Shown: piece after piece, positions 7,894 to 17,499 of the stretch
Position numbering within the stretch: position 1 is the stretch's first letter
How the letters are laid out: every line of letters starts with the position of its first letter
Assembly: GCA_030537815.1 (NCBI GenBank)
Contig: JAUNVF010000021.1
Coordinates: forward strand, 1 to 40,998
DNA from: Tissierellia bacterium
GTDB lineage: Bacteria > Bacillota > Clostridia > Tissierellales > Peptoniphilaceae
Length of the DNA stretch: 40,998 bases
Direction of reading: 5' to 3'
The notes under the pieces: generated by a model
The model's database searches: none
What the model was told of the DNA's origin: nothing
The model's input: the letters and a program-made list of their open reading frames with translations, nothing else
Translations under genes and position numbers: made by a program

Positions 7894-10200
7894 CTATAGT
7901 ACCCCTTTTTTATAATGTCCTTCTCTCGTCTTGCCCAATATATTATCTATATCTCTTTTCCGAGATTTTCCATTTAATATATCATCAAATAAATCAATTA
8001 TATCATTATCAGCATATCTATCAAATCTCAATAAAATATTGTCTATCCCCATATCTTGAATTTCCGTCAGATATTCAGCTCCTGATATTGGAATGGAATT
8101 TTTTATCAAAGAATAATCCTCGTATTCTTCTATTGAAAATTCATTTCCATCATTCGATCTTATTTTATAATTGTCTCCGATAGAATTTTGCTTTTTGTAT
8201 TTTTCAATTATATTATTCGGAGAATATTTTGTTATCATGTCCACTGATTTGCCGTATACAAATACCTCCAATTCTTGTTTAGAAGAATTTCTTATCTCCC
8301 GAATTTCATCTATACTCAATTCAGGGCTTAACTGAAAGCAATCCGCTCCTAAATTAGATAAAATATTAATCGAGTAGCTATTCGAAATATTAGATAATTG
8401 ATTAATTATAATTTTAAATTCTGGAAACCTCGATTTTAGCTCAATTTCCCAATTACTAAGAACTATGCCTCCTATTTTCGATTTGTTTTCTTCCAATTTT
8501 GAAATAAAATAATCGTAATCTCGATCTGTAGCAACTGGTGGCATTTCAAAAAATAATTTGTCCTTAAAGTCAATTAAATTTATATCTGAAATTGATTCTA
8601 TATCCCTAAAGTAAATCCTATTGATTTTATCGTTTTTTAAGATTTTTTCATCTAGTTTTGAAATACTTATTGAAATATTAGATTTATGATTCTCAGGTAA
8701 ATAAAATTTATCGCCTTTCAATAAAATTTCATGCTTAAAATTCCTGTCGTATTTATTTGCAATCCTATAGTATAATTCCTCTGTTCCAAGCCTTCTAATT
8801 TCATTTAACATTTTAGCACTCATAAAAGATTTGCCATCGGTATATAGTATCAAATCTTTAAGATTAAAAAATGTTTCGCCCAATTTTGACAGCTGTTTAT
8901 AAGCATAATCATGATCTACAACCAGTTTTTTGCCTTCTTCAACTATATCGTCGAGCTTTACAGAAACTTTAATATCCCCATAATTGATTTCCAATTCCGG
9001 TTTTGCGCCGACAAATACTATAAGAATCATTATTATATCTCTTTTTTCTTGATAAACTAAATCCTTATAATCCCTTTCCCTCAAATCGGAACTGGATATC
9101 CTATAAGCTTTGTCGCCAATCTTCGCATCTGGAAAATCTCTTAGATTCATATCTTCTCCAGAAAGATAATCCCGATCCGCAGTTATAGTGTATTTCTTAC
9201 TTGATAGGCTGATTTCGATTGCATCTCTTTTCTTTATATTCCTAATTAATTTTATATAATTAAAGCCTTTATTTTTTACGATTCCGACCTCTACTCCCCT
9301 TGTCGCTCTTGATTCGAGATCTATGTATTTATCGTCTCTTTCATCAAATAAAAAACCTCTTGTAAATCCTCTATTTGAAACCTCATCAACTATCTCAGAA
9401 CTTAGGGCATCAGAGAAAAATAATGAAGAATAATAATTTGAAACTGCATATACATATTCCGGCTTCTTCATTCTACCTTCAATTTTTAGAGAATGAACTC
9501 CAAGGGATGCCAAAATCTTCGCATCAGATTTTATAGCCAAGTCCTTAGGGCTTAAAATATATTTCTGATCCATCAATTTATTTCCATTAAAATCAAATAT
9601 ATCGTATTTTTTTCTGCAAGGTTGAGCGCATCTACCCCTATTACCACTGCGTCCACCATTAAAAGAACTCATCAGGCATTTGCCTGAATAGCAGACGCAT
9701 AGAGAACCATGAGCAAATATCTCCAATTCCATATCGGAATTATCTCTGATATATTCTATCTCTGATAGAGAAACTTCCCTCGCTAAAATCGCCCTTGTAA
9801 ATCCTAAATCTTCCAAAAAATTCACAGCCATTAAGCTATTTGCAGACATTTGTGTGCTGGCATGAACCTCGAGTTTCGGAAAGAATTCCTTGACTAGGCT
9901 TGCCAATCCGATATCCTGTAGAATCACAGCATCAATATCAAGTAAATATATCTTCTCAATAAATTTCATCGCTTCTTTTATCTCTTTTTCTTTGATGATG
10001 GTATTGACAGTTATATACACTTTGATATCTTTAAAATGACATAAATTCACGATTTCTTTAATTTCTGCAATATCAAAATTACTCGCATATGCCCTAGCAC
10101 CAAATGATTTACCTGCCAAATAAACGGCATTAGCTCCTCCGGCAATGGCTGCATAAAGCATTTCTGTATTTCCGACAGGAGCTAGTATTTCTATACCCAT
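7894..10200 (-). CDS. Peptidase U32-family protein with DUF3656 (RlhA-like)
   Basis: 768 residues. The N-terminal barrel carries the U32 signature around FAHGSLCVCYSGKCLMSS with cysteines 168, 170 and 175, followed by Cys191 and Cys195 in GRCAQPC. Together these are the likely iron-sulfur ligands known for U32 RNA hydroxylases. The middle region (about 380-480) fits DUF3656, and the C terminus looks like a second, degenerate U32-type barrel. Long U32 proteins of this build include RlhA, which hydroxylates a 23S rRNA cytidine; TrhP-type relatives act on tRNA. Older annotations say collagenase-like protease. I favour an RNA-modification role by family knowledge, without proof of substrate. Its start codon directly follows the zapA stop (TAAATG) and its stop abuts mutS2. 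Confidence 0.88.
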   Translation of the reverse strand: MGIEILAPVGNTEMLYAAIAGGANAVYLAGKSFGARAYASNFDIAEIKEIVNLCHFKDIKVYITVNTIIKEKEIKEAMKFIEKIYLLDIDAVILQDIGLASLVKEFFPKLEVHASTQMSANSLMAVNFLEDLGFTRAILAREVSLSEIEYIRDNSDMELEIFAHGSLCVCYSGKCLMSSFNGGRSGNRGRCAQPCRKKYDIFDFNGNKLMDQKYILSPKDLAIKSDAKILASLGVHSLKIEGRMKKPEYVYAVSNYYSSLFFSDALSSEIVDEVSNRGFTRGFLFDERDDKYIDLESRATRGVEVGIVKNKGFNYIKLIRNIKKRDAIEISLSSKKYTITADRDYLSGEDMNLRDFPDAKIGDKAYRISSSDLRERDYKDLVYQEKRDIIMILIVFVGAKPELEINYGDIKVSVKLDDIVEEGKKLVVDHDYAYKQLSKLGETFFNLKDLILYTDGKSFMSAKMLNEIRRLGTEELYYRIANKYDRNFKHEILLKGDKFYLPENHKSNISISISKLDEKILKNDKINRIYFRDIESISDINLIDFKDKLFFEMPPVATDRDYDYFISKLEENKSKIGGIVLSNWEIELKSRFPEFKIIINQLSNISNSYSINILSNLGADCFQLSPELSIDEIREIRNSSKQELEVFVYGKSVDMITKYSPNNIIEKYKKQNSIGDNYKIRSNDGNEFSIEEYEDYSLIKNSIPISGAEYLTEIQDMGIDNILLRFDRYADNDIIDLFDDILNGKSRKRDIDNILGKTREGHYKKGVL

Positions 10201-10758
10201 TTATTTATCTGCATCTATTATCTGATTTACTCTTTTGAGTATTTCCTGATATTGTTTTTGTAAAAATGACATCTCTTCCTGCATCTTAGTCATATTTTCA
10301 TTTAATTCAGTCATCTGCTTATTTTTACTCTTAATGGTCTCGATATTATTCTTATTTTCCTTATCTAAAGAGGTATATCTCTTATTCATATCGCTAATGG
10401 TATTTAAAGATGTAACGAGATCGTCTTTCAACTTTTCAATACTTGAAACCAACTCTTCTTTTTCGGAAGTCACCTTTTCCACTTCTTCTGAAATAGTCCT
10501 GAATCTCTGGATAGGTTCCTTCGATTCCTCGACTAAAGCATCGTATTTCTCCTTCATCTCAAACATCTCGCCCGTTACATTCATAAGAGTCAATGTATAA
10601 AGCATGGTATGATTTAACTTAGGATTGGCATCTCTCATGCTTGCAATTTTATTATCAACATAATCAGCGATCTTTATGGTCTTATCTTGGTTTGCGTCAG
10701 CAACCATGGTGTATTTAAGTCCGTCAATTACAACTTCGATTTTATTTGAATTAACCAT
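10201..10758 (-). CDS. zapA: Cell-division protein ZapA with a long coiled-coil extension
   Basis: The first 90 residues match ZapA: EVVIDGLKYTMVADANQDKT, then a helix starting IADYVDNKIASM and TLTLMNVTGEMFEMKEKYD. ZapA bundles FtsZ filaments at the division ring. The usual protein is about 85-110 residues; here a further ~95 residues form a K/E-rich coiled coil to the C terminus (SLDKENKNNIETIKSKNKQM). The ribosome site GGAGG overlaps the pheT stop codon, and the stop codon abuts the U32 gene. The pheT-zapA-mutS2 order is known in other Firmicutes and supports the call. Confidence 0.9.
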   Translation of the reverse strand: MVNSNKIEVVIDGLKYTMVADANQDKTIKIADYVDNKIASMRDANPKLNHTMLYTLTLMNVTGEMFEMKEKYDALVEESKEPIQRFRTISEEVEKVTSEKEELVSSIEKLKDDLVTSLNTISDMNKRYTSLDKENKNNIETIKSKNKQMTELNENMTKMQEEMSFLQKQYQEILKRVNQIIDADK

Positions 10759-10766
10759 AATGCCTC

Positions 10767-13139
10767 CTAACTCCTGAGCGAAATATTATACTCGCTTTCA
10801 AGACTATTAATTATTCTCTCCTGAATCTCATTAACATCATCATCAACCAATGTCCTATCAGCTGCCTGATAAACTATTTGATAAGCCATAGATTTTTTAC
10901 CTTCACCTATTTGATCTCCCTTGTAAATATCAAAAAGTCTTATATCAGAAATAATATCTGATTCTATCTCCCTTATAACTTTTTCAATATTCTCTGCGCT
11001 GATCTCATCGTCTACAATAAGTGCCATATCTCTGGTTATAATCGGATATTTTATAATCTTTTTATAATTTTTTTCTCTGACAGCCAATCTACTTATCATA
11101 TCCACGTCAAATTCAGTTATATATGCCCTCTTGTTTATATCGTATATCTCGCTGACCTCATAAGAAAGCTCTCCCATTATTCCTAAATACCTATCACCAC
11201 TATAAATATAAGCTGATCTTCCCGGATGGAATGTAGCAATTTCAGAATTTGGAATGAATCGCAAATCGTAAATTCCTATATTATTTAAAAGTGTTTTGAT
11301 ATCTGCTTTTATCTTATAAAAATCTACATCTCCATAGGCTCCCATACAAAGTCTTCTTTTTTGTGATGGAAAAGTTCCCTCTCCGGTCTTGACAAATATA
11401 TTGCCCAATTCGTAAATTGATAATTCCTGAGCTTTATAACTCAAGTTTTTAGATAAAATATCGAGCATATTAGGTATAAGCGAAGTTCTCATAACGCTAA
11501 ACTCCTCACCAAGAGGATTTTGTAGCTCAATCATATCGCCACCACTATTAAGACCCGACTTTGTATTTGCCTTTGGACTTATAAATGAATAGCTTAGAGC
11601 CTCATAGTAGTTTAGGGCATACAAATCCATCTTTAGTCTGTCTTCAACTTCTCTTAGTTTAGAAACTCCGCCCTTAATTAGCTCGCCTTTTAACATCTGT
11701 GGTTTTATATTATGAAAACCGTACATTCTACCTATCTCTTCAATCAAGTCTACTTCAATGCTAATATCACTTCTAAAAGATGGAACTTTTGCTATAAGGC
11801 TATCTCCTCGGTCATCCACTTCAAATTCCAGTCTTTCAAGATATTTTATCATCATCTCTTTAGGGATTTCAGTCCCGAGTATTTTATTAGTATTTTCATA
11901 ATTTAAAATAATCTCTTTCGGTTCATAATCTCTTTTTATCGCCTTGTGAATCTCAGCCGTCGGCCTAGCTGCACCTATCATCCTAGCCAAAGTCGCCACT
12001 CTATCAATTGCAATCTGCTGCAGATCAAATGCAACTCCCTTTTCAAATCTAGTAGATGCTTCAGATCTTAGCTGTAGTCTTTTTGAAGTAGTTCTAATTG
12101 ATTCTTTATCAAATTTTGCGGCCTCTAGTAGAATCCTCTCAGTTTGATCTGTGACTTCGGTATCAAATCCACCCATAACACCTGCAATACCTACAGCGCT
12201 TTTTTCATCGGCAATAACTATATCTTCTTCAGTTAATTCTCTTTCTTTAGAATCTATACATTTTACTTTCTCGCCTTTTTGCGCCTGTCTAACTACAAGT
12301 TTTTTTCCTTCTATCTTATCTAAATCATAAGCATGTAAAGGCTGTCCGTATTCCAACATCACAAAATTTGTGATATCCACGATATTATTTATAGGCCTTA
12401 CCCCAGCTTTCATAAGACAATTTTGTAGCCAATTAGGCGACTCCTCTATCTTGACATCTTCTAAAACTCTCAAAAAGAAATTATCACATTTATCTGTATC
12501 TATTTCAGCTGCTTCAAAAATATATTCATGATCTTCGAATTCGCTATCTATCTCCGGCATATCGATTTTTTTATCAAATGTGGCCGCTGACTCTCTCGCC
12601 ATTCCTATAATCGAAAGACAATCGGGTCTATTAGGAGTTATTTCAAATTCTATAATCCTGTCATCCATCTCCAAGACATCTTTTATATCTGTGCCGGTTT
12701 TGGTTTCATCTTTTAAAATAAGTATTCCATCTTTATATTTTTTTGGTATAACAGAGTCGTCAAATCCCAATTCCTCATATGAGCAGAACATCCCTTCAGA
12801 CATAACTCCCCTGAAATCATGATTTCCTATCTTATCACCACTGCCCAATACTGCACCTGACAAAGCTACCGGTACAAAAGCACCTTCAAATACATTTTTG
12901 GCACCTGTAACTATCACGACTTCTCTATCTCCGATATCCGTATTACAAACAACTAATTTATCTGCATTAGGATGCTTTTGAATGGACAATATCTTTCCTA
13001 CAACTATGCCCGAGATGCCATTGTCTGCAAATCTAATGGAGTCGACATGAGAACCCGTCAATGTAAGTGCATCAGAAATATCTTTAATATCCTCTTCTAT
13101 TTTTATATATTTTTTCATCCAATTTACTGGTACAAGCAT
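10767..13139 (-). CDS. pheT: Phenylalanyl-tRNA synthetase beta subunit
   Basis: 790 residues, the usual length of the bacterial beta chain. The order is: N-terminal tRNA-binding EMAP-like domain (about 40-150, VGKILSIQKHPNADKLVVCN), the B3/B4 region with editing function (about 210-390, MLEYGQPLHAYD and GVMGG), the B5 domain (about 405-475), the catalytic-like core (about 480-680) and a C-terminal ferredoxin-like anticodon-binding domain (YPIITRDMALIVDDEISAEN). It forms the (alpha-beta)2 enzyme with PheS, encoded 12 bases upstream. AGGAGATAAT precedes the ATG. Assignment is secure. Confidence 0.97.
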   Translation of the reverse strand: MLVPVNWMKKYIKIEEDIKDISDALTLTGSHVDSIRFADNGISGIVVGKILSIQKHPNADKLVVCNTDIGDREVVIVTGAKNVFEGAFVPVALSGAVLGSGDKIGNHDFRGVMSEGMFCSYEELGFDDSVIPKKYKDGILILKDETKTGTDIKDVLEMDDRIIEFEITPNRPDCLSIIGMARESAATFDKKIDMPEIDSEFEDHEYIFEAAEIDTDKCDNFFLRVLEDVKIEESPNWLQNCLMKAGVRPINNIVDITNFVMLEYGQPLHAYDLDKIEGKKLVVRQAQKGEKVKCIDSKERELTEEDIVIADEKSAVGIAGVMGGFDTEVTDQTERILLEAAKFDKESIRTTSKRLQLRSEASTRFEKGVAFDLQQIAIDRVATLARMIGAARPTAEIHKAIKRDYEPKEIILNYENTNKILGTEIPKEMMIKYLERLEFEVDDRGDSLIAKVPSFRSDISIEVDLIEEIGRMYGFHNIKPQMLKGELIKGGVSKLREVEDRLKMDLYALNYYEALSYSFISPKANTKSGLNSGGDMIELQNPLGEEFSVMRTSLIPNMLDILSKNLSYKAQELSIYELGNIFVKTGEGTFPSQKRRLCMGAYGDVDFYKIKADIKTLLNNIGIYDLRFIPNSEIATFHPGRSAYIYSGDRYLGIMGELSYEVSEIYDINKRAYITEFDVDMISRLAVREKNYKKIIKYPIITRDMALIVDDEISAENIEKVIREIESDIISDIRLFDIYKGDQIGEGKKSMAYQIVYQAADRTLVDDDVNEIQERIINSLESEYNISLRS

Positions 13140-13151
13140 ATTATCTCCTCA

Positions 13152-14174
13152 CTAAAACTGTTCTAAAAATCTCTTGTCATTATCATACAATAGCCTTATA
13201 TTGTCGATTCCGTATTTGACCATTGTTATCCTGTCAATTCCCATTCCAAAAGCAAATCCCGAGTATTCTTTTGAGTCGATTCCACAATTCTCCAAGACAT
13301 TGGGATGAACCATTCCACATCCCAATAATTCCATACTCCAGCCCGTATGATTGCATTTTTCGCATCCATTTCCCTTGCAATCATAGCAAGACACATCGAC
13401 TTCTGCACTAGGCTCGGTAAAAGGGAATTGATGAGGTCTAAATCTGGTCTCTATATCCTCTCCAAATAAGTATTTTACAAAAAGATTTAGAGTTTCAATG
13501 AGATTCGCCATGCTGACTCCCTTGTCGACAACAAGACCTTCAATTTGGTGAAACATCGGTGAATGAGTATCGTCAACATCGTCAAATCTGAAAGTCCTTC
13601 CCGCAGATACCATTCTAATTGGCGGCTTATGTTCTTTCATATACCTAATTTGAACCGGTGAAGTATGGGTTCTCAAAAGGTGATCTTCATCAATATAAAA
13701 TGTATCTGAAGGTCCAATTGAAGGATGGTCTTCAGGGAAATTTAAAAGTGTAAAATTATTCTCTACAGTTTCAATTTCGGGTCCGTCGACAACCATGAAG
13801 CCCATCTCCCTGAAAAGATTCTCGAGCTCTTCAACAGTTTGATAGAGCGGATGTCTATGGCCTATCTTAGATTCTTTTAAATCAGCAGTAATATCAATTT
13901 TTTCTTTTACAATTCTCTCTTTATTAATAAGCTCTTTAAGCTCTTTCGCCCTGTCCTCCAAAGCGGATTCAATTTCATCTCTGACCTTATTAGCCAATTG
14001 ACCAATAACAGGTCGCTCCTCTTTAGATAATTTTCCCATACCCCTTAAAATGGCAGTCAATTCGCCTTTTTTCCCAAGGATTTTGACTCTGACTTCTTCT
14101 AGAGCTTTAGGCTCTTGAGCTTCTTTAATTTTATTGATAACAGACTCTTTTAACTCCAATAGTTTATCTTTCAT
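13152..14174 (-). CDS. pheS: Phenylalanyl-tRNA synthetase alpha subunit
   Basis: 340 residues. The N-terminal coiled coil (1-85) is followed by the class II catalytic domain with motif 2 FRFDDVDDTHSPMFHQ and motif 3 GFAFGMGIDRITMVKYG. The HPLYQTVEELENLFREMGF and EVDVSCYDCKGNGCEKCNHT segments are typical of Firmicutes PheS. It is the first gene of the nine-gene unit and has its own promoter and an AGGAGG-type site (CGGAGGAATT). The leader is short and contains no T-box, unlike many Firmicutes pheST operons. Confidence 0.97.
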   Translation of the reverse strand: MKDKLLELKESVINKIKEAQEPKALEEVRVKILGKKGELTAILRGMGKLSKEERPVIGQLANKVRDEIESALEDRAKELKELINKERIVKEKIDITADLKESKIGHRHPLYQTVEELENLFREMGFMVVDGPEIETVENNFTLLNFPEDHPSIGPSDTFYIDEDHLLRTHTSPVQIRYMKEHKPPIRMVSAGRTFRFDDVDDTHSPMFHQIEGLVVDKGVSMANLIETLNLFVKYLFGEDIETRFRPHQFPFTEPSAEVDVSCYDCKGNGCEKCNHTGWSMELLGCGMVHPNVLENCGIDSKEYSGFAFGMGIDRITMVKYGIDNIRLLYDNDKRFLEQF

Positions 14175-14227
14175 AATTCCTCCGTTTTTTATCTCAATGG
14201 ATAAAGTGATTTCAATCTCTCTTGAAT

Positions 14228-14257
14228 ATTATATACCATTCGATGCCTTTATTGCAA
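14228..14257 (-). promoter_or_regulatory. pheS operon promoter
   Basis: Reading minus, TTGCAA (14252-14257), an 18-base spacer and TATAAT (14228-14233). The start site would leave a leader of about 45 bases before pheS, too short for a T-box. It lies just after the terminator of the upstream methyltransferase gene. Confidence 0.65.
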
Positions 14258-14273
14258 TGCACTTGCCATATAT

Positions 14274-14296
14274 AAAAAAGCTGCCTAGCCGGCAGC
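14274..14296 (-). terminator. Intrinsic terminator of the ktrB-ktrA-methyltransferase unit
   Basis: Reading minus, a six-base GC-rich stem GCTGCC/GGCAGC with a five-base loop is followed by TTTTTT. It lies 11 bases after the methyltransferase stop codon. Confidence 0.9.
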
Positions 14297-14307
14297 ATAA
14301 TTTGAAA

Positions 14308-15069
14308 TTATAAGCTAATAGACAATTCATACATATAGATAGATGCCGCTATAGCTGCATTAAGAGAGTCCAAATCCCCCCTCATAGGTATCGATGTGAT
14401 GATATCGGCAATCGACAGTACCTCCTTAGAAATACCATGAGACTCACTGCCGATAATCAAAATAGACTTGGAATCTATATCTATATCTTTTATATCAATT
14501 CCTTTCAGTCCTGTCGCTATAAGAGCATAGTCTCCTGATGCAATACTTTTCAGCTCAGAATAAGAACTCAATTCTATAAAATCAGTTCGAAATAATGAAC
14601 CCATGCTAGCCCTTATAACTTTCGGATTATAAATGTCGACACAATCATTTATGAGTATTATCTGTTTAAATCCAAAAGCTTCGGCAGATCGTATTATAGT
14701 GCCCATATTCCCCGGGTCCTTTATCCCGTCCAAACAAAGCACTCTACTAGAGCTAATTTGATCATCAGTTTTTTTTATCTCAGCTAATCCTAGAATACCT
14801 TCAGGATTAATCATATCCGTCAGTTCACGAAAAAGATTATCCGAAAATATATAATAATCTTCAAAACCCTCTGTAAATTCTTTAAAATTGCCCACAAATG
14901 ATTCTGAGAGGATTAGCTTTTGAATTAGATTTTCTCTTATCGCCTCTTCCGTCAATTTTATTCCTTCTATTAAATAGGAATTATTTTTAATCCTGTATTT
15001 TTTTAACGAAAGAGATTTTAAGTATTTATATAATTTATTTTCTTTGCTCTTTATTATCTCATTCTTCAT
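14308..15069 (-). CDS. SpoU/TrmH-family RNA methyltransferase (YsgA-like)
   Basis: An N-terminal RNA-binding substrate domain (about 10-90, KNNSYLIEGIKLTEEAI) is followed by the SPOUT knot with motif 1 GNMGTIIRSAEAFGF, motif 2 LIIGSESHGIS and motif 3 SLNAAIAASIYMYE. These enzymes 2'-O-methylate rRNA or tRNA using S-adenosylmethionine. The target cannot be read from the sequence. The position next to pheST matches ysgA of Bacillus. I chose the ATG at 15067-15069, which overlaps the ktrA stop by 11 bases (253 residues). A TTG at 15082-15084 would add five residues, but neither has a strong ribosome site, so coupling to ktrA is likely. Confidence 0.92.
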   Translation of the reverse strand: MKNEIIKSKENKLYKYLKSLSLKKYRIKNNSYLIEGIKLTEEAIRENLIQKLILSESFVGNFKEFTEGFEDYYIFSDNLFRELTDMINPEGILGLAEIKKTDDQISSSRVLCLDGIKDPGNMGTIIRSAEAFGFKQIILINDCVDIYNPKVIRASMGSLFRTDFIELSSYSELKSIASGDYALIATGLKGIDIKDIDIDSKSILIIGSESHGISKEVLSIADIITSIPMRGDLDSLNAAIAASIYMYELSISL

Positions 15070-15721
15070 TTGATAAAGACTCAACCTTGATGATTTCTTC
15101 TTCTTGACCGATTACAATTACAGTATTTCCGTCTTCCAATACTATTTCAGGCCTTGGATTTATATTTATATGCCCGTCAGTCTCCTTGACGGCAACTATG
15201 CTCACGCCAAATCTCTCCCTAATTCTAAGGTCTAAAATCGACATGCCTACCCATTTTTTTGGAACTTCAAGTTCTATTATGCTATATTCATCAGACAATT
15301 CTATAAAATCTATAGTATTTCGACTAGTGAGATTATGTGCAAGTCTTATGCCCATATCCTTTTCAGGGATTACGATCTTGTCAGCACCTATTTTTTTGAG
15401 AACTCTACCATGAAGTGCATCTCTGACCTTTGCTACGACGAGAGGCACCCCTAAATCTTTTGCAGCTATGGTTGCAATAATTGAAGCTTGGAAACTCGTA
15501 CTCATCCCGATCACCACAATGTCAAAATTCCCAATTCCCAAATCTCTTAAAGTTCCATCAACTGTGACATCTGCAACCACTGCATGCGATACCTTATCTA
15601 CGATTCCATCAATCAACTCTTCATTATTATCAATAACCAGTACATCATGTCCTAATTGGCTTAACGTCAAAGCAACGCTACTGCCAAACTGTCCACAACC
15701 GATTACAGCTATTTGTCTCAT
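15059..15721 (-). CDS. ktrA: Potassium uptake regulatory subunit KtrA/TrkA
   Basis: 220 residues. The N-terminal RCK Rossmann domain has the dinucleotide motif GCGQFGSS (8-15) and an acidic residue after the second strand (DVLVIDNNEEL). The C-terminal TrkA-C subdomain (about 135-220) binds effectors such as cyclic di-AMP in Firmicutes. KtrA forms an octameric cytoplasmic ring gating KtrB. The gene starts 9 bases after ktrB with GAGGACGAG before the ATG, and overlaps the methyltransferase gene downstream. The length matches KtrA rather than the double-length TrkA of enterobacteria. Confidence 0.93.
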   Translation of the reverse strand: MRQIAVIGCGQFGSSVALTLSQLGHDVLVIDNNEELIDGIVDKVSHAVVADVTVDGTLRDLGIGNFDIVVIGMSTSFQASIIATIAAKDLGVPLVVAKVRDALHGRVLKKIGADKIVIPEKDMGIRLAHNLTSRNTIDFIELSDEYSIIELEVPKKWVGMSILDLRIRERFGVSIVAVKETDGHININPRPEIVLEDGNTVIVIGQEEEIIKVESLSNEE

Positions 15722-15730
15722 CTCGTCCTC

Positions 15731-17077
15731 CTATCCAACTAAAATATCTCCTCTTGGCTCCCTATAAGTCCTCGCCGTCTGCCTCTTAGTAAATGCAAAT
15801 GCGAGGGTCATTGGACCTAATCTTCCGAGATACATAGTAATCATTATGAGCATCTTTCCGACATTAGTCAAAGTAGGAGTAACAGATCTTGAAAGACCTA
15901 CAGTTCCAAATGCAGAAGTAGCTTCAAAAAGTAAATTTATAAAGGAATTGCTCTCCGTAACAGTTAAAATCAAAGTGATGAGAAGAACCCAACACATAGA
16001 TATTATGACTACTGCCAGAGCTTTTCTTACAGTATTAAATGGAATTCTCCTATTAAACATATTTACATCACTTTGACCTTTTATCTCACTTAAAGTAGTG
16101 TAAAATAAAAGCCCCATAGTAGTCGTCTTTACCCCTCCGGCCGTACCGGCAGGTGATCCGCCTATAAACATCAGCACTATAGATACGACAGCACTCGAAT
16201 CCCTAATCATCGCTTGATTGAGAGCACAGAATCCGGCAGTCCTAGTAGTGACAGACTGAAAGAAAGAAGCGAGTATCTTATCGTATAAAGAAAATGACTT
16301 TATGGTATTCTCATTTCCATACTCCAGCAAGAAAAATATTACCATACCTGTTAAAACAAGAGTTGCAGAAACAGATAATGCCAATTTGGCATGTGCAGTA
16401 AAATGCTTAAACTTCTTCTTAGAAGTGATATCCATAATAACGCTGAATCCAATTCCTCCAATCATAATTAAAAAACTGATTGGTAATATGACCATAATCG
16501 ACTTTGCAAATGGAGCCAGACTTTCTGAGCCTATTAAATCAAAACCTGCATTACAATATGCTGAAATCGAATGAAATATACTATACCAAATCCCCTTACC
16601 AATTCCGAATCTAGGAATAAATGTGAATCCAAGCAAAACGGCTCCGGCAATTTCGATTATAAAAGTAGCTTTTAAAACATATATAACCAATCTAACCATG
16701 CCCTGAAGAGATATGGCATTCATCTGCTCGTGAATTACAAGCCTTTCTTTTAAAGTAATCCTCTTTTTCATTATAAGGGCGATTAAAATGGCCCATGTCA
16801 TAAAACCAAGGCCTCCAAATTGTATAAGCATTAGAATTATGAAATGACCAAAACTGCTCCAGTATTCCAATGTATTTACAGTCGCTAGTCCTGTCACGCA
16901 AACAGCTGATGTCGCTGTAAAGGATGCATCAAGAAGATTGGTATACTCTCCGGATGCACTCGATATCGGAAGGCTTAAAATAATACTTCCAACGAGAATC
17001 ACGAGTAAAAATCCGAATGCCAATAATCTTGGAGGATTTTTTTCAATTTGTTCTTTTATTCTACCGATTAAACTCAT
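15731..17077 (-). CDS. ktrB: Potassium transporter membrane subunit KtrB/TrkH
   Basis: 448 residues, KtrB size. All four pore loops are visible with their selectivity-filter glycines: VTGL (61-64), NAGF (176-179), TAGF (280-283) and TVGL (392-395). The gate-loop region GGSPAGTAGGVKTTT after the third pore is also present. With KtrA it makes a sodium-linked potassium uptake system in the membrane. AGAGGTCGAG precedes the ATG. The gene begins about 50 bases after rplT, immediately beyond the rplT terminator, and I see no good promoter in that gap. It may depend on read-through or on a promoter inside rplT. Confidence 0.94.
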   Translation of the reverse strand: MSLIGRIKEQIEKNPPRLLAFGFLLVILVGSIILSLPISSASGEYTNLLDASFTATSAVCVTGLATVNTLEYWSSFGHFIILMLIQFGGLGFMTWAILIALIMKKRITLKERLVIHEQMNAISLQGMVRLVIYVLKATFIIEIAGAVLLGFTFIPRFGIGKGIWYSIFHSISAYCNAGFDLIGSESLAPFAKSIMVILPISFLIMIGGIGFSVIMDITSKKKFKHFTAHAKLALSVSATLVLTGMVIFFLLEYGNENTIKSFSLYDKILASFFQSVTTRTAGFCALNQAMIRDSSAVVSIVLMFIGGSPAGTAGGVKTTTMGLLFYTTLSEIKGQSDVNMFNRRIPFNTVRKALAVVIISMCWVLLITLILTVTESNSFINLLFEATSAFGTVGLSRSVTPTLTNVGKMLIMITMYLGRLGPMTLAFAFTKRQTARTYREPRGDILVG

Positions 17078-17097
17078 CTCGACCTCTTCTTAAAAGT

Positions 17098-17132
17098 AAA
17101 AAAGCATAAAGTTTCACATGGAAACCTTATGC
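17098..17132 (-). terminator. Terminator of infC-rpmI-rplT, overlapping the rplT stop codon
   Basis: Reading minus, GCATAAGGTTTC (17121-17132) pairs with GAAACTTTATGC (17104-17115) with a single G-U, over a five-base loop and followed by TTTTTT. The rplT stop codon TAA lies inside the first arm. Confidence 0.88.
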
Positions 17133-17477
17133 GTTTTTAGCTATTTCAACTAATTTTTTAAATCCTTCTGGATCATTAACTGCCATTTCAGAAAGCATTT
17201 TTCTGTTGATTTCTATATTAGCAAGTTTTAAACCATGCATAAATTTGCTGTAACTCATTCCATTTTGTCTAGCTGCTGCATTGATTCTAGAGATCCATAA
17301 TTTTCTAAAATCTCTCTTTCTATGTTTTCTACCTATAAAAGCATAAGTTAAAGATTTTGTTACAGCTTGATTAGCAGTTCTATATAATTTAGATTTTGCT
17401 CCATAATAACCTTTAGCTTGACTTAATATTTTTTTACGTTTTTTATTAGCGGCTACCCCGCGTTTTACTCTTGCCAT
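17127..17477 (-). CDS. rplT: 50S ribosomal protein L20
   Basis: 116 residues with the complete L20 pattern: basic N terminus [36 protein letters not shown], and [21 protein letters not shown]20 nucleates assembly of the large subunit and, in Firmicutes, binds the infC leader to repress its own operon. GGGAGAATAGAC precedes the ATG. It is the third gene of the classical infC-rpmI-rplT operon. Confidence 0.98.
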   Translation of the reverse strand: MARVKRGVAANKKRKKILSQAKGYYGAKSKLYRTANQAVTKSLTYAFIGRKHRKRDFRKLWISRINAAARQNGMSYSKFMHGLKLANIEINRKMLSEMAVNDPEGFKKLVEIAKNA

Positions 17478-17499
17478 GTCTATTCTCCCTTCACAGATT

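Noticed and set aside
13226-13408. Open frame on the minus strand inside pheS
   Set aside because: It is in another frame of a secure, full-length pheS and has no ribosome site or family features.
14175-14227. T-box riboswitch before pheS
   Set aside because: The leader after the promoter is only about 45 bases, without a stem I, T-box sequence or terminator.
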